Shown one piece after another: positions 9,901 through 18,866 of a DNA stretch of 64,000 bases. The stretch is taken from assembly GCA_958436175.1 (NCBI GenBank), contig CAUBJF010000007.1, positions 62,001 to 126,000 of the forward strand, given 5' to 3'. The stretch is from an uncultured Muribaculaceae bacterium. GTDB lineage: Bacteria > Bacteroidota > Bacteroidia > Bacteroidales > Muribaculaceae. How positions within the stretch are numbered: the stretch's first letter is position 1; each line of letters starts with the position of its first letter. The notes beneath the pieces were generated by a model. That model saw nothing but the letters and a program-made list of their open reading frames with translations, searched no databases and was not told where the DNA came from. The position numbers and the translations under genes were made by a program.

Positions 9901-10339
9901 GCGCCAGTCGGTCCAGAATGCAGCCTATGAACAGAAAGACCCCCTTGTAATCTATAAAGTAGAGTCCTTCCACCTCTTCGAGAACATGCTCAGCAACCTC
10001 AACACAAAGGCTGTGGCAGCCCTCATGCGAGGCCAGATACATATGCGTCAGCAGGTTCCCCCGCAGCAGTCCCAGCCAGAGGAAGGCGAGCAGCAGGAAG
10101 CTCCACGCCGCGAGGCCGATGTCAAGGAGACGCAGGCACAGGCTCCGACACGCTACAACTACCGCACCTCGAAGGCAGAGCTCCCGGGCGACCCAGCACA
10201 GCGCCAGGCCGCTACCGCACCTCAGGGCGAGCAGCAGAAACCCATGCCGGCAAAGGCAGGCTTGAAGATCGGCCGTAATGACCCGTGCCCCTGCGGTTCC
10301 GGCAAGAAATACAAGAACTGCCACGGAAAAGGACTTTGA
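6977..10339 (+). CDS. secA: Preprotein translocase ATPase SecA
   Basis: The motor ATPase that drives Sec-dependent export through SecYEG. At 1120 aa it is longer than the roughly 900-aa E. coli protein, as is usual in Bacteroidota, with extra sequence in the nucleotide-binding region (about 320-400). Walker A is GEGKT near 194 and Walker B DEVDS near 299. The second helicase half holds the VGTTS and GRGTD motifs. A Gln-rich linker (about 1030-1090) leads to the zinc-binding tail CPCGSGKKYKNCH that contacts SecB or ribosomes in other bacteria. It has its own promoter and a strong terminator, so it is monocistronic. Confidence 0.97.
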   Translation: MSFTSVLKTIFGDKSKRDLKAIQPILQAVKAQIPRVATLDNDALRHEIDLVRQDIANAIAADNDAEAKLREEVESLPFDQRQPLWDKIDQHEKNILDIIENKLNEHLPVVFATLRETAARFAKSETVEVTATDFDRELAGQGRDFVTIEGDKAIWKNHWLAGGNEIHWDMTHYDVQLIGGIVLHQGKIAEMATGEGKTLVATLPVFLRSLSRRGVHVVTVNDYLSKRDSEWMGPLYMFHGASVDCIDKHQPNTPERRRAYECDITYGTNNEFGFDYLRDNMAMVPEDLVQRKHYYAIVDEVDSVLIDDARTPLIISGPVPKGDDQLFDEYKANVEKVVKAQTKLVTGILAEAKTKLASEDKDERKEGALLLFRAFKGLPKNSALIRFLSQEGMKNILLETEAHYLQDNSREMPIVTDPLYFVIDEKNRSVELTDKGIDELTGHSQDPQFFVLPDIAAQLSELEHIPDLAERQARKDELMANYAIKSERVHTVTQLLKAYTLFVRDIEYVVDDNKVKIVDEQTGRIMEGRRYSDGLHQAIEAKEGVKVEAATQTFATITLQNYFRMYHKLAGMTGTAETEAGEFWDIYKLDVVTIPTNKPIARIDMNDRVYRTKKEKYKAVIAEIVRLINEGRPVLVGTTSVEISELLSRMLDMQKIPHNVLNAKLHQREAEIVALAGRKGTVTIATNMAGRGTDIKLTPEVRDAGGLAIIGTERHESRRVDRQLRGRSGRQGDPGSSVFFVSFEDQLMRLFATDNVIKMLDRLGYKEDEMLENKIVNNAIEKAQKRVEENNFGIRKRLLEFDDVMNKQRTYIYERRRHAVLGERIGVDIINMLYDTVENIIINNESPAQYPDLCNEIFRVLAIEAPFTEKEYTDMDREEKINRLHDAAVAALDRKSDHIREVAMPVITQMAENTDYDGLILVPITDGKRVFNIRTDLRTAVRTECRSIIKEWHKALMLVTIDELWKEHLRELDQLRQSVQNAAYEQKDPLVIYKVESFHLFENMLSNLNTKAVAALMRGQIHMRQQVPPQQSQPEEGEQQEAPRREADVKETQAQAPTRYNYRTSKAELPGDPAQRQAATAPQGEQQKPMPAKAGLKIGRNDPCPCGSGKKYKNCHGKGL

Positions 10340-10352
10340 TTAATACCTATTT

Positions 10353-10390
10353 ACGGCACCATCCCGGCTAAAGGAATGGTGCCGTTTTGT
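10353..10390 (+). terminator. Rho-independent terminator after secA
   Basis: A perfect 10-base stem (10353-10362 with 10376-10385, arm ACGGCACCAT) with a 13-base loop, followed by TTT. It begins 14 bases after the secA stop. Confidence 0.8.
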
Positions 10391-10426
10391 ATCTGCTTAT
10401 AAGAAATAAGCTAATACCAATATACC

Positions 10427-12790
10427 ATGAAAACTACAGTATTACTGTCTTCATTATTCCTGTTTCTGCTGCCCGTCACGGTCTCGGCGAGGGAAAATAT
10501 TCTCCTTGACGACGAATGGACATTCTCGCTGACGCCTGATTCGGCTTCGAATATCAAGCCCTTCACGACGATTGTGGATCTTCCACACGACTGGAGCATA
10601 AAGTTCCCTTTCGACCGCAATGCTCTGATGGAAAATGACGGCGGATATCTGCCATCGGGTGTGGGCATATATACCAAAAAGCTCAATATCAGCGCAGAAG
10701 ACCTTGAAAGGAGCAGATACACACTCCTCTTTGAAGGTGTATATGAGCGATGGACGCTGAAAGTTAACGGCGATTCGATCGGTTATCAGCCCTATGGCTA
10801 TTCATCCACGTTTTTCGACATAACACCGGCCCTGCGTCCCGGCGAGAATGTGATTGAAGTGACCGCCGACAATTCACACCAGAAAAACTGTCGCTGGTAC
10901 TCTGGTTCCGGCATCTATCGCCATGTGCGTCTCGTCAAGACAGGACAGACATATGTCGCTCCATGGTCCTTATATGTCGCCACTACTCAAATAGATGAGA
11001 ACAGCGCGAAGGTGAAGGCGAGCTTTACTCTCAATGGATTTGAGAAGGCAGACAACCTTGTAGCGACAGTCAGCATCATAGACCAGGACAGTAAGGCAGT
11101 ATCCGAAGGGATCATCCCTGTCAAAAGGCCGGAGGCTGAGTGCTCATTGACGCTTGACTCACCAAAACTCTGGAGTCCCGATGCTCCCAATCTTTATACC
11201 ATGCATGTCGTTATCTCGGACAATGGCAAGGAAATAGATTCCGAGGATGTAATATTTGGTGTCCGTTCTATCGAATTCTCTGCCGAGAAAGGATTCCAAC
11301 TGAACGGTCGGCCGGTGGCGCTGAACGGGGCCTGTGTGCATCACGACAACGGAATTCTCGGTGCCCCAGCTTACGATGCAGCCGAAGCAAGGAAAGTGCG
11401 ACTGCTGAAGGATGCCGGCTTCAATGCCGTCCGGACGAGTCATAATCCGCCGGCCCCTGCATTCCTCGACGAATGTGACCGTCAGGGACTGCTTGTAATC
11501 GACGAAGCTTTCGACGGCTGGCGCGACGCCAAAAACGACTGGGACTATCATCGGGACTTCGACAGATACGCCTTGTCTGATGTTGGCGCGATGGTAGAAC
11601 GAGACCGTAACCATCCCTCTATTATAGCCTGGAGCATAGGAAACGAGGTGATAGAGCGTAAGAAAATTGAAATTGTCACCACGGCACGAAAGCTTGCCGG
11701 AGAATGCCGCCGTCTTGACCCGACTCGTCCTGTTACGAGCGCTCTATGTGCATGGGACAGCGACTGGGAAATCTATGACCCTCTGGCTGAAGCTCTCGAT
11801 ATTGTAGGGTATAACTATATGATTCACAAATCGGAAGATGACCACGAACGTTGCCCCGGAAGAATCATGTGGCAGACTGAATCATACCCTGCCGATGCAT
11901 TTGCGAACTGGAAGAAAGTTACAGAGAATCCATATATCATTGGCGATTTTGTATGGACCGGGATCGATTATCTCGGAGAATCCGGCATAGGAAGATATTT
12001 CTACAAGGGTCAGCCCGAAGGCGAGCATTATCAGCGTCCGCAGTGGCCATGGCATGGCGCCTACTGCGGCGACATAGATATAACAGGTTGGAGGAAACCT
12101 ATTTCACACTATCGAGACTTCCTCTATAATGACGACAACAAGCTCTATATGGCTGTCCGTGAGCCCGACGGCTATAAAGGCGAAATCCGTACGACACAAT
12201 GGGGAGTATGGCCTACATGGGAATCATGGAATTGGTCCGGGCATGAAGGCAAGCCTATCGAGGTAGAGGTCTTTTCGCGTTATCCAAAGGTGAAATTATA
12301 CCTCAATGGCAAGCTCGTCGGCGAAAAATCGGCAGGGAAAGATACCGGTTTCAAGTCTGTGTTCGATGTCCCTTATGCTCCCGGCACAATCCGTGCGGAG
12401 GGCTGTGACGAAGCTGGCAAGGTTATGGAGTCAACTTCGCTTGCCACGGCAGGAAAACCGGCGGCTATCCGCCTTATTCCGGACAAGAAACGGATGAAAG
12501 CAGATAATCAGGATGTGGTTTTCGTAGTCGCAGAGATTGTGGACAGTAAGGGAAATGTCGTCCCCGATGCCGAAACGCCGCTGAGCTTTAAGCTTGATGG
12601 CGCAGGAAGCATACTTGCCTCGGGCAGTGCTGATCTCACCGACATGGAATCTTACAGCACGCCGCAGACAAGCAGCTGGAAAGGACGTGCCATCGTTGCT
12701 GTCAAATCGGGCTATAAGTCCGGCAAGATCAAACTTTCCGCTACCTCTCCGAAGCTTGAATCTGCCAGGCTGAGCCTTTCGGCAGAGTGA
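10427..12790 (+). CDS. Glycoside hydrolase family 2, beta-galactosidase-like, secreted
   Basis: 787 aa with a signal peptide (about 1-21, ending VSA-R). Domains in order: sugar-binding jelly roll (25-180), Ig-like (190-280), TIM barrel (285-590), then two C-terminal beta domains with a Big-like repeat (600-787). The acid/base Glu is in SIGNE near 404 and the nucleophile Glu in WQTES near 484, as in GH2. Members hydrolyse beta-galactosides, and some beta-glucuronides or mannosides; the exact substrate is not readable. It stands alone, without SusC/SusD neighbours. No clear promoter motif is seen in the 36 bases after the secA terminator. Confidence 0.9.
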   Translation: MKTTVLLSSLFLFLLPVTVSARENILLDDEWTFSLTPDSASNIKPFTTIVDLPHDWSIKFPFDRNALMENDGGYLPSGVGIYTKKLNISAEDLERSRYTLLFEGVYERWTLKVNGDSIGYQPYGYSSTFFDITPALRPGENVIEVTADNSHQKNCRWYSGSGIYRHVRLVKTGQTYVAPWSLYVATTQIDENSAKVKASFTLNGFEKADNLVATVSIIDQDSKAVSEGIIPVKRPEAECSLTLDSPKLWSPDAPNLYTMHVVISDNGKEIDSEDVIFGVRSIEFSAEKGFQLNGRPVALNGACVHHDNGILGAPAYDAAEARKVRLLKDAGFNAVRTSHNPPAPAFLDECDRQGLLVIDEAFDGWRDAKNDWDYHRDFDRYALSDVGAMVERDRNHPSIIAWSIGNEVIERKKIEIVTTARKLAGECRRLDPTRPVTSALCAWDSDWEIYDPLAEALDIVGYNYMIHKSEDDHERCPGRIMWQTESYPADAFANWKKVTENPYIIGDFVWTGIDYLGESGIGRYFYKGQPEGEHYQRPQWPWHGAYCGDIDITGWRKPISHYRDFLYNDDNKLYMAVREPDGYKGEIRTTQWGVWPTWESWNWSGHEGKPIEVEVFSRYPKVKLYLNGKLVGEKSAGKDTGFKSVFDVPYAPGTIRAEGCDEAGKVMESTSLATAGKPAAIRLIPDKKRMKADNQDVVFVVAEIVDSKGNVVPDAETPLSFKLDGAGSILASGSADLTDMESYSTPQTSSWKGRAIVAVKSGYKSGKIKLSATSPKLESARLSLSAE

Positions 12791-12826
12791 TGATAGGCTG
12801 GAAACAAGTTTCCGCCACTGAAAACA

Positions 12827-12858
12827 AATGAGGCCGTGTCGAAAAACACGGCCTCATT
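12827..12858 (-). terminator. Hairpin terminator between GH2 and ompA-like gene
   Basis: A perfect 13-base stem (12827-12839 with 12846-12858) and 6-base loop. Read on the minus strand the stem is followed by a T-rich run, so it mainly ends the OmpA-like gene. It could also stop the GH2 transcript from the other side. Confidence 0.7.
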
Positions 12859-12879
12859 GTATGCGGTAAAGTTTGTTGC

Positions 12880-13764
12880 TTAGTTCTGGGCAGCGTCTTC
12901 AGTTTCGGGAGCCTTGTCGATAAGGTCGAGGAACTGGTCGAGTTTGGGTTCGATAATGATTTCAGTGCGGCGATTGCGCTGACGGCCAAGCTCGGTGCTG
13001 TTGTCTGCCAGGGTATTGTATTCGCCACGGCCTCCGGCGGTCAGACGGCGGGGATCAACACCGAATTTGTTCTGGAGAACCTGTACCACCGACGAAGCGC
13101 GGAGTGCGGAGAGGTCCCAGTTGTTGCGTATGTTTTCGCGCGTAATAGGCACATCGTCGGTATTGCCTTCGACCAGGACATCATAGTCTTTGTAGTCTTT
13201 GATGATCTTTGCAATCTTTCCGAGGGTCTGCATTGCGCGTTCGTTGACCTCGTAGCTGCCGCTTTTGAAGAGCATGTTGTCGGCCAGGGAGATGAATACG
13301 ACACCTTTGAGCACCTTGACATTGACTTCGTCGAGCTCGGAGCCGGACAGCGAACGGGTGAGGTTGTTGGTAAGTACCAGATTTAGAGAGTCTGACTTGG
13401 ACTTGGCGTTGACAAGCTGCTTGATGTATTTGTTGGAGGCGTTGATTTCGTCCACAAGCTTGGATATGTTGACGTTGCCTTGTGTGTTCTGCTGTATGCT
13501 CTTGTCAAGTGATCCCTGCAGGGCGTTGTATTGCTCCTTGAGGTCGGCGTTGTTCCTTCGGGCTTCCTGTAGGAGGGCCTCGATGCTTTGAGACTTCATC
13601 TGGCTCTGCTTGTAGTTATCCTGGAGGGTCGTGTAGTCCTGGCTCATCTGCTGATGGAGAGCCTGGAGCTCATTGTATTTCTTTTTGCTTACGCATCCTG
13701 TGGTCATGAGGATGAGAGCCGTACCGATGGCGGCGAAAGCCAACTTGTTCGCTTTCATAATCAT
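12880..13764 (-). CDS. OmpA family lipoprotein with coiled coil
   Basis: 294 aa. The N-terminus has a lipobox (TTGC, Cys about 24), then a coiled coil (about 30-110) rich in Gln, Asn and Leu. The C-terminal OmpA domain (about 150-280) has the NTDDVPI, NWDLSALRA and NRRTEI segments that bind the meso-diaminopimelate of peptidoglycan. It probably tethers the outer membrane to the cell wall. It is divergent from speA. On the minus strand TAACTTTG (13796-13803) lies upstream as a -7 element. Confidence 0.88.
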   Translation of the reverse strand: MIMKANKLAFAAIGTALILMTTGCVSKKKYNELQALHQQMSQDYTTLQDNYKQSQMKSQSIEALLQEARRNNADLKEQYNALQGSLDKSIQQNTQGNVNISKLVDEINASNKYIKQLVNAKSKSDSLNLVLTNNLTRSLSGSELDEVNVKVLKGVVFISLADNMLFKSGSYEVNERAMQTLGKIAKIIKDYKDYDVLVEGNTDDVPITRENIRNNWDLSALRASSVVQVLQNKFGVDPRRLTAGGRGEYNTLADNSTELGRQRNRRTEIIIEPKLDQFLDLIDKAPETEDAAQN

Positions 13765-13795
13765 CTATTTTTGGGTTACTTTAGTAAAACACGTG

Positions 13796-13836
13796 CAAAG
13801 TTATGAATGTTTTGTCATAAAATATGCGTACTTTTG
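13796..13836. promoter_or_regulatory. Divergent -7 elements for ompA-like gene and speA
   Basis: TAACTTTG on the minus strand (13796-13803) points to the OmpA-like gene. TACTTTTG on the plus strand (13829-13836) lies 42 bases before the speA ATG. Well-spaced -33 boxes are not clear. Confidence 0.5.
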
Positions 13837-13878
13837 CAATTATTTGACTCAAAAGTTACCGACAAAACACACAAGCTG

Positions 13879-15771
13879 ATGAGAAAATGGCGTATTGAGG
13901 ACAGCGAGGAGCTGTACAATATCACAGGCTGGGGCCGCAACTATTTTTCTATCAACGACAAAGGTCATGTCGTTGTCACTCCGCGTGAAGGTTGTGCTTC
14001 CGTCGACCTGAAGGAAATCATGGACGAACTTCAGGTGCGCGACATAGGTGCGCCGGTCCTGCTTCGTTTCCCCGATATTCTCGACAACAGGATCGAGAAG
14101 ATATCTAAGTGCTTCATCCATGCATCCGAGGAGTACGACTACAAGGGTCACAACTATATGATATACCCCATCAAGGTCAACCAGATGCGTCCTGTGGTCG
14201 AGGAAATCGTCAGCTACGGCAAGAAATTCAATATCGGCCTGGAAGCCGGATCGAAGCCCGAACTGCATGCCGTCCTGGCTACGAACATAGCCGAAAACGC
14301 CCTTATCATCTGCAACGGTTACAAGGATGAGAGCTATATCGAGCTTGCCCTTCTGGCACAGAAGATGGGACGGCGCATATATCTCGTGGTCGAGAAGCTC
14401 AATGAGCTGCGGATGATAGCCGATATATCAAAGCGCCTCAAGTTGCGTCCCAATATAGGCATACGTATCAAGCTTTCCAGCACAGGTTCCGGTAAATGGA
14501 GCGAGAGCGGCGGCGACCAGAGCAAGTTCGGCCTCAATTCCTCAGAGCTTCTCGAAGCCCTCGACATCCTCGAGCGCCGGGACCTCATGGACTGCCTCAA
14601 GCTCATCCACTTCCACATCGGAAGCCAGATAAACAAGATACGGGTCATCAAGAATGCTCTCCGCGAGGCTACGCAGTTCTATGTGCAGCTCAGCAAGCTC
14701 GGCTTCGGCATAGAGTTCATAGATATAGGCGGCGGCCTCGGTGTCGACTATGACGGTACGCGCAGTTCTTCCAGTGAAAGCTCCATGAACTACTCCATCC
14801 AGGAGTATGCCAATGATGCCGTATCGGCCATCGTCGAAGCTTGCACCAAGAACGACCTGCCACAGCCTAATATAATCACTGAGAGCGGACGTTCGCTTAC
14901 GGCTCACCACTCGATACTGATTTTCGAGGTTCTTGAGACCGCATCGCTGCCTATCTGGCGTGACAACGAAGTCCTGGAGCCCGACGCTCACGAGCTGACT
15001 CAGGAACTCTACCAGATATGGGACCGTCTTGATGCCGTGCGCCTCTTCGAAAGTTGGCACGATGCCCTGCAGATACGTGAAGAGGCTCTCGATCTCTTCA
15101 GCCTCGGTATGCTCGACCTCAAAACCCGTGCCCAGATCGAAAAACTCTTCTGGAGTATAGCACGCGAAGTAGGGGAAATAGCAAATACTATGAAACATGT
15201 GCCGGAAGACCTACGCAAGATCGCCAAGATGATACCGGACAAGTATTTCTGCAATTTCTCGCTCTTCCAGTCGCTCCCTGATACATGGGCCATCGACCAG
15301 ATGTTCCCCATCATGCCTATATCGCGCCTCGACGAGAAACCCACGCGCACTTGCACCATCCAGGATATCACCTGTGACTCCGACGGCAAGATAGCGAACT
15401 TCATATCGCCCCAGGGCACGACTTCATCCCTGCCTGTCCACGCCCTCAAGAACGGCGAAGCATACTATCTCGGGGTTTTTCTTGTCGGAGCATACCAGGA
15501 AATACTCGGCGACATGCACAATCTGTTCGGCGACACCAATGCCGTCCATATCAACGTCTACAAGGACCACTACGAAATCGACCAGATTATCGTCGGCGAG
15601 ACCGTCGACGAGGTGCTCGAATATGTCCAGTACAATCCGAAGAAACTCGTACGCAATCTCGAGACATGGGTTACGGCATCCATGAAGGCCGGTACTATCA
15701 CTCCCGAAGAGGGTCGCGATTTCATCAGTACATACCGCGCCGGTCTGTTCGGATACACCTATCTCGAATAA
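13879..15771 (+). CDS. speA: Biosynthetic arginine decarboxylase
   Basis: A PLP enzyme of alanine-racemase fold type III that makes agmatine from arginine, the first step to putrescine and spermidine. The ATG at 13879 gives 630 aa and the N-terminus MRKWRIEDSEELY typical of Bacteroidales SpeA; the longer open frame back to 13807 covers the promoter and is not used. The PLP lysine is in YPIKVNQ. The HFHIGSQ and ESGRSLTAHHS motifs and a C-terminal decarboxylase domain follow. No other polyamine genes are adjacent. truA follows after 4 bases. Confidence 0.94.
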   Translation: MRKWRIEDSEELYNITGWGRNYFSINDKGHVVVTPREGCASVDLKEIMDELQVRDIGAPVLLRFPDILDNRIEKISKCFIHASEEYDYKGHNYMIYPIKVNQMRPVVEEIVSYGKKFNIGLEAGSKPELHAVLATNIAENALIICNGYKDESYIELALLAQKMGRRIYLVVEKLNELRMIADISKRLKLRPNIGIRIKLSSTGSGKWSESGGDQSKFGLNSSELLEALDILERRDLMDCLKLIHFHIGSQINKIRVIKNALREATQFYVQLSKLGFGIEFIDIGGGLGVDYDGTRSSSSESSMNYSIQEYANDAVSAIVEACTKNDLPQPNIITESGRSLTAHHSILIFEVLETASLPIWRDNEVLEPDAHELTQELYQIWDRLDAVRLFESWHDALQIREEALDLFSLGMLDLKTRAQIEKLFWSIAREVGEIANTMKHVPEDLRKIAKMIPDKYFCNFSLFQSLPDTWAIDQMFPIMPISRLDEKPTRTCTIQDITCDSDGKIANFISPQGTTSSLPVHALKNGEAYYLGVFLVGAYQEILGDMHNLFGDTNAVHINVYKDHYEIDQIIVGETVDEVLEYVQYNPKKLVRNLETWVTASMKAGTITPEEGRDFISTYRAGLFGYTYLE

Positions 15772-15775
15772 GCCT

Positions 15776-16519
15776 ATGCGCTGGTTCATGCATCTCGCCT
15801 ACCGTGGCGAGGGCTTCCATGGCTGGCAGGTGCAGCCCGGACAGACAACCGTTCAGGGCTGTATCGAACGTGCCCTTGGTGTACTGACGCGTGAGCCGGT
15901 GGCTATCGTGGGCGCCGGACGGACGGATACAGGTGTCAATGCCCGTAAGATGGTGGCCCATGTCGACCTCCCGGACAAGGTCGACCCTACGAACCCTCGC
16001 TTCATCCATGCTCTCAACAGTCTTGTAGGCAGGGATATTGCTATATATTCTTTTAAATCTGTGGCTGCAGACGCTCATGCCCGTTTCGACGCTGCCGAGC
16101 GCACTTACCGCTACTTCGTCCATACACGCCCCGACCCATTCTGCGGCAAACTGTCGTGGCAGGCACCTCCCGTCTTTGATTTCGAGGCCATGAACACCGC
16201 TGCTGCCCTTATCTGTGGCCGTCGTGACTTCACGTCCTTCTCGAAGCTGCATACCGACGTGAAGACCAACATCTGCGACGTGCGGCGTGCCGTCTGGACC
16301 GAAGCCGAGGCCGGAAAATGGTATTTCGAAATCAGTGCCGACCGCTTCCTGCGCAATATGGTGCGTGCCGTCGTCGGGACGCTTGCCGATGTCGGCCGGG
16401 GCAAGATGCCGCCTGAGGCCGTGATGGATATCATCGACAGAAAAGACCGATGCGCCGCCGGTACGTCCATGCCCGCCGAGGCCTTATTTCTCTGGGACAT
16501 ACGCTACGATGAAAAATAA
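15776..16519 (+). CDS. truA: tRNA pseudouridine(38-40) synthase
   Basis: It isomerises uridines 38-40 in the tRNA anticodon stem. 247 aa, normal length. The catalytic Asp lies in GAGRTDTGVNA (near 46-56), and AERTYRYF and RFLRNMVRAVVG are the other family signatures. It overlaps the next gene by 11 bases. Confidence 0.95.
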   Translation: MRWFMHLAYRGEGFHGWQVQPGQTTVQGCIERALGVLTREPVAIVGAGRTDTGVNARKMVAHVDLPDKVDPTNPRFIHALNSLVGRDIAIYSFKSVAADAHARFDAAERTYRYFVHTRPDPFCGKLSWQAPPVFDFEAMNTAAALICGRRDFTSFSKLHTDVKTNICDVRRAVWTEAEAGKWYFEISADRFLRNMVRAVVGTLADVGRGKMPPEAVMDIIDRKDRCAAGTSMPAEALFLWDIRYDEK

Positions 16520-17624
16520 GCTCCATCTCTTTTTCCCGGAAAACGACATCGCCCTCGTCCGCGACCTCCCCAACTATACGCCTCCCATAGCCGCCGTCAG
16601 GCTGCGCCGTGCAGGCGAGGCTCTGCCGTTGTGGTATGGATCGGATGGTGACCGTTTCGTAGCTTCGGGTATCAATGCGGCATGGCTTGACGGCATGAAG
16701 AATACCTTTGGCATGGATATCGATGTGTTCGACTATCGTCCGGATAGATACACTCCGGCTCCATGGGGCTGGTCGAAAGCTTCACGGGAGGTGTTTCTGC
16801 GCCTCGGATTCGACAAGGGCTGTCTGCCCGACGATGCCGCCCTGGCACGGATGAGGGAATTGTCACATCGCCGGACGTCGGCTGAGATAGGACGTCGGCT
16901 GGCTCTTTGCTGTCCGAAAGGAAGCATAGCCGGAGCTTCCGAAGAGCTTAAAAGCGAGGATGAAGTGCGCCGTTTTGTGAACCGTACAGGCGACAGTGTA
17001 CTCAAACTGCCATGGTCCTCTTCGGGGCGCGGACTTGTCGCCGTCGGTCGTGACGACATAGATGCCCGTATGCCTTCTATCCTCGGAATGATCCGTAATC
17101 AGGGTTCGGTGATGGGCGAAAAGCACTATCATAAAACCATTGACTTCGCCATGCTCTTCACCATCGAGGACGGTAAGTGCCGTTACGACGGACTTTCAGT
17201 TTTCACAACGGCCTCCCTTGGAGCATACGAGGGTAATATACTCGCGCCGCAGTCCCAGCTGGAGGCAATGATAAAGGAGAATGTCGACAGTGACGCTTTC
17301 GATTCCGTGCGTGCCTTGTTGCCGGGAATCCTGCAGGATATAATAGGTAATTCATACTCCGGACCTCTGGGTGTCGACATGATGGGTATAGATGATGACG
17401 GTGTTTCTCTTGCGCCGGCGGTCGAAATGAATCTGCGTATGACCATGGGACATCTCTGCCGCTTATTCTACAGCCGATATGTCGCCGACGGGGCTTGTGG
17501 GCACTTCTGTGTGTCGGCAGAAAGAAAACCCGACAGCTTCTCGGCTTTCGATGGCCGCATGCAGTCGGGCTTGATGAATCTTGTGCCTCCGGGAGGCAGC
17601 TTCAATTTCTTTGTCAGTCTCTGA
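16509..17624 (+). CDS. Conserved unknown, ATP-grasp-like
   Basis: 371 aa, not assigned to a known function. No signal peptide or membrane segment. Residues near 160-180 (VLKLPWSSSGRGL) look like the Lys plus Gly/Ser-rich loop of an ATP-grasp enzyme. Near 280-320, GPLGVDMMGI followed by VEMNLRMTMGHL resembles the metal-binding Asp and E-x-N segment that closes the ATP-grasp active site. This suggests an ATP-dependent carboxylate-amine or carboxylate-thiol ligase. That is inference from motif spacing only. It is translationally coupled to truA (11-base overlap). Confidence 0.6.
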   Translation: MKNKLHLFFPENDIALVRDLPNYTPPIAAVRLRRAGEALPLWYGSDGDRFVASGINAAWLDGMKNTFGMDIDVFDYRPDRYTPAPWGWSKASREVFLRLGFDKGCLPDDAALARMRELSHRRTSAEIGRRLALCCPKGSIAGASEELKSEDEVRRFVNRTGDSVLKLPWSSSGRGLVAVGRDDIDARMPSILGMIRNQGSVMGEKHYHKTIDFAMLFTIEDGKCRYDGLSVFTTASLGAYEGNILAPQSQLEAMIKENVDSDAFDSVRALLPGILQDIIGNSYSGPLGVDMMGIDDDGVSLAPAVEMNLRMTMGHLCRLFYSRYVADGACGHFCVSAERKPDSFSAFDGRMQSGLMNLVPPGGSFNFFVSL

Positions 17625-17629
17625 AACCT

Positions 17630-18865
17630 CTAAACCTCGTCGGTGTTGTCGTCGTATTTCTGGTAGAGGAGGTCGTTGTAGGGGAATCGTGAAAGATGAA
17701 TCTCCCGTGCCATTGTGTAGAGGCGGTTTTTAAGCTCGTCGATGTTGATAGATTTCTTTGCGGAGATAAAGACGCAGTTGTCGTTCATCTTTGCCATCCA
17801 AGATTCCTTTAGCTCGTCGAGAGTGATGTTGCAGCGTTCCTTGGGGGTAAGGTCGTCCTCATCTTTTGGCTTGCATGTGAAGGCATCGACTTTGTTGAAG
17901 ACGAGTAGGATGGGTTTGTCGGCCCCGTTGCACACCTCACGTAAGGTTTTGTCGACGACCTGTATCTGCTCTTCGAAGTTGGGATGGGATATATCGACAA
18001 CATGCACGAGGATATCGGCTTCGCGCACCTCGTCGAGAGTCGATTTGAAGGAGTCGACAAGGTGTGTCGGCAGCTTGCGTATGAAGCCGACGGTATCAGT
18101 CAGAAGGAAGGGGAGGTTGTCGATAACGACTTTGCGCACAGTCGTGTCGAGGGTGGCAAAGAGTTTGTTCTCGGCAAATACCTCGCTCTTGCTCAGTAGG
18201 TTCATCAGGGTCGATTTGCCGACGTTGGTATATCCGACGAGAGCCACGCGTGTCAGTTTGCCACGATTTTTACGCTGTACGGCTTTCTGCTTGTCGATGG
18301 CGCGTAGTTCTTCTTTGAGAAGGGATATCTTGGTGAGGATGATACGGCGGTCGGTCTCGATCTGTGTCTCGCCCGGGCCACGCATACCGATACCGCCGCG
18401 CTGGCGTTCGAGGTGGGTCCACATACGCGTCAGTCGCGGAAGAAGGTACTGGTACTGTGCCAGTTCTACCTGCGTCTTGGCGCTCGCTGTCTGTGCGCGT
18501 TTGGCAAAAATGTCAAGAATGAGATTGGTGCGGTCGAGGATTTTGACTCCGAGTTCGCGTTCGATGTTGGCAACCTGTTTCGAGGAGAGGTCGTCGTCGA
18601 AGATGGCCATGTCGATGTTTCCGTCCTCATCGATAAATGCCTTGATCTCTTCGAGTTTGCCTTTCCCTACGAAGGTTCGTGGGTTGGGATAGTCGAGTTT
18701 CTGTGTGAAAGTCTTGACGGCTGTCGCTCCGGCTGTGTCTGCCAGGAAGGCAAGTTCAGAAAGATATTCGGCAGAACGGGCCTCGTCCTGCTGCGGTGTC
18801 ACAAGGCCTACGAGGATGGCTCTCTCAGGCTCGGCACCTTTGGGTATTACAATGTTTTCTTTCAT
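17630..18865 (-). CDS. hflX: GTPase HflX
   Basis: A ribosome-associated GTPase that binds the 50S subunit and splits stalled 70S ribosomes in other bacteria. 411 aa. The N-terminal HflX domain has VGKGKLEEI (about 68-76), the middle is a helical linker with RGGIGMRGPGE, and the G domain has G1 GYTNVGKST, G3 DTVGF and G4 NKVD. The GTPase signatures are intact. It is transcribed after the acyl-CoA synthetase with 1 base between them. Confidence 0.95.
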   Translation of the reverse strand: MKENIVIPKGAEPERAILVGLVTPQQDEARSAEYLSELAFLADTAGATAVKTFTQKLDYPNPRTFVGKGKLEEIKAFIDEDGNIDMAIFDDDLSSKQVANIERELGVKILDRTNLILDIFAKRAQTASAKTQVELAQYQYLLPRLTRMWTHLERQRGGIGMRGPGETQIETDRRIILTKISLLKEELRAIDKQKAVQRKNRGKLTRVALVGYTNVGKSTLMNLLSKSEVFAENKLFATLDTTVRKVVIDNLPFLLTDTVGFIRKLPTHLVDSFKSTLDEVREADILVHVVDISHPNFEEQIQVVDKTLREVCNGADKPILLVFNKVDAFTCKPKDEDDLTPKERCNITLDELKESWMAKMNDNCVFISAKKSINIDELKNRLYTMAREIHLSRFPYNDLLYQKYDDNTDEV

Positions 18866-18866
18866 A

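Noticed and set aside
8231..10324. Minus-strand frame of 697 codons opposite secA
   Set aside because: SecA is certain on the plus strand; the opposite frame is a codon-bias effect.
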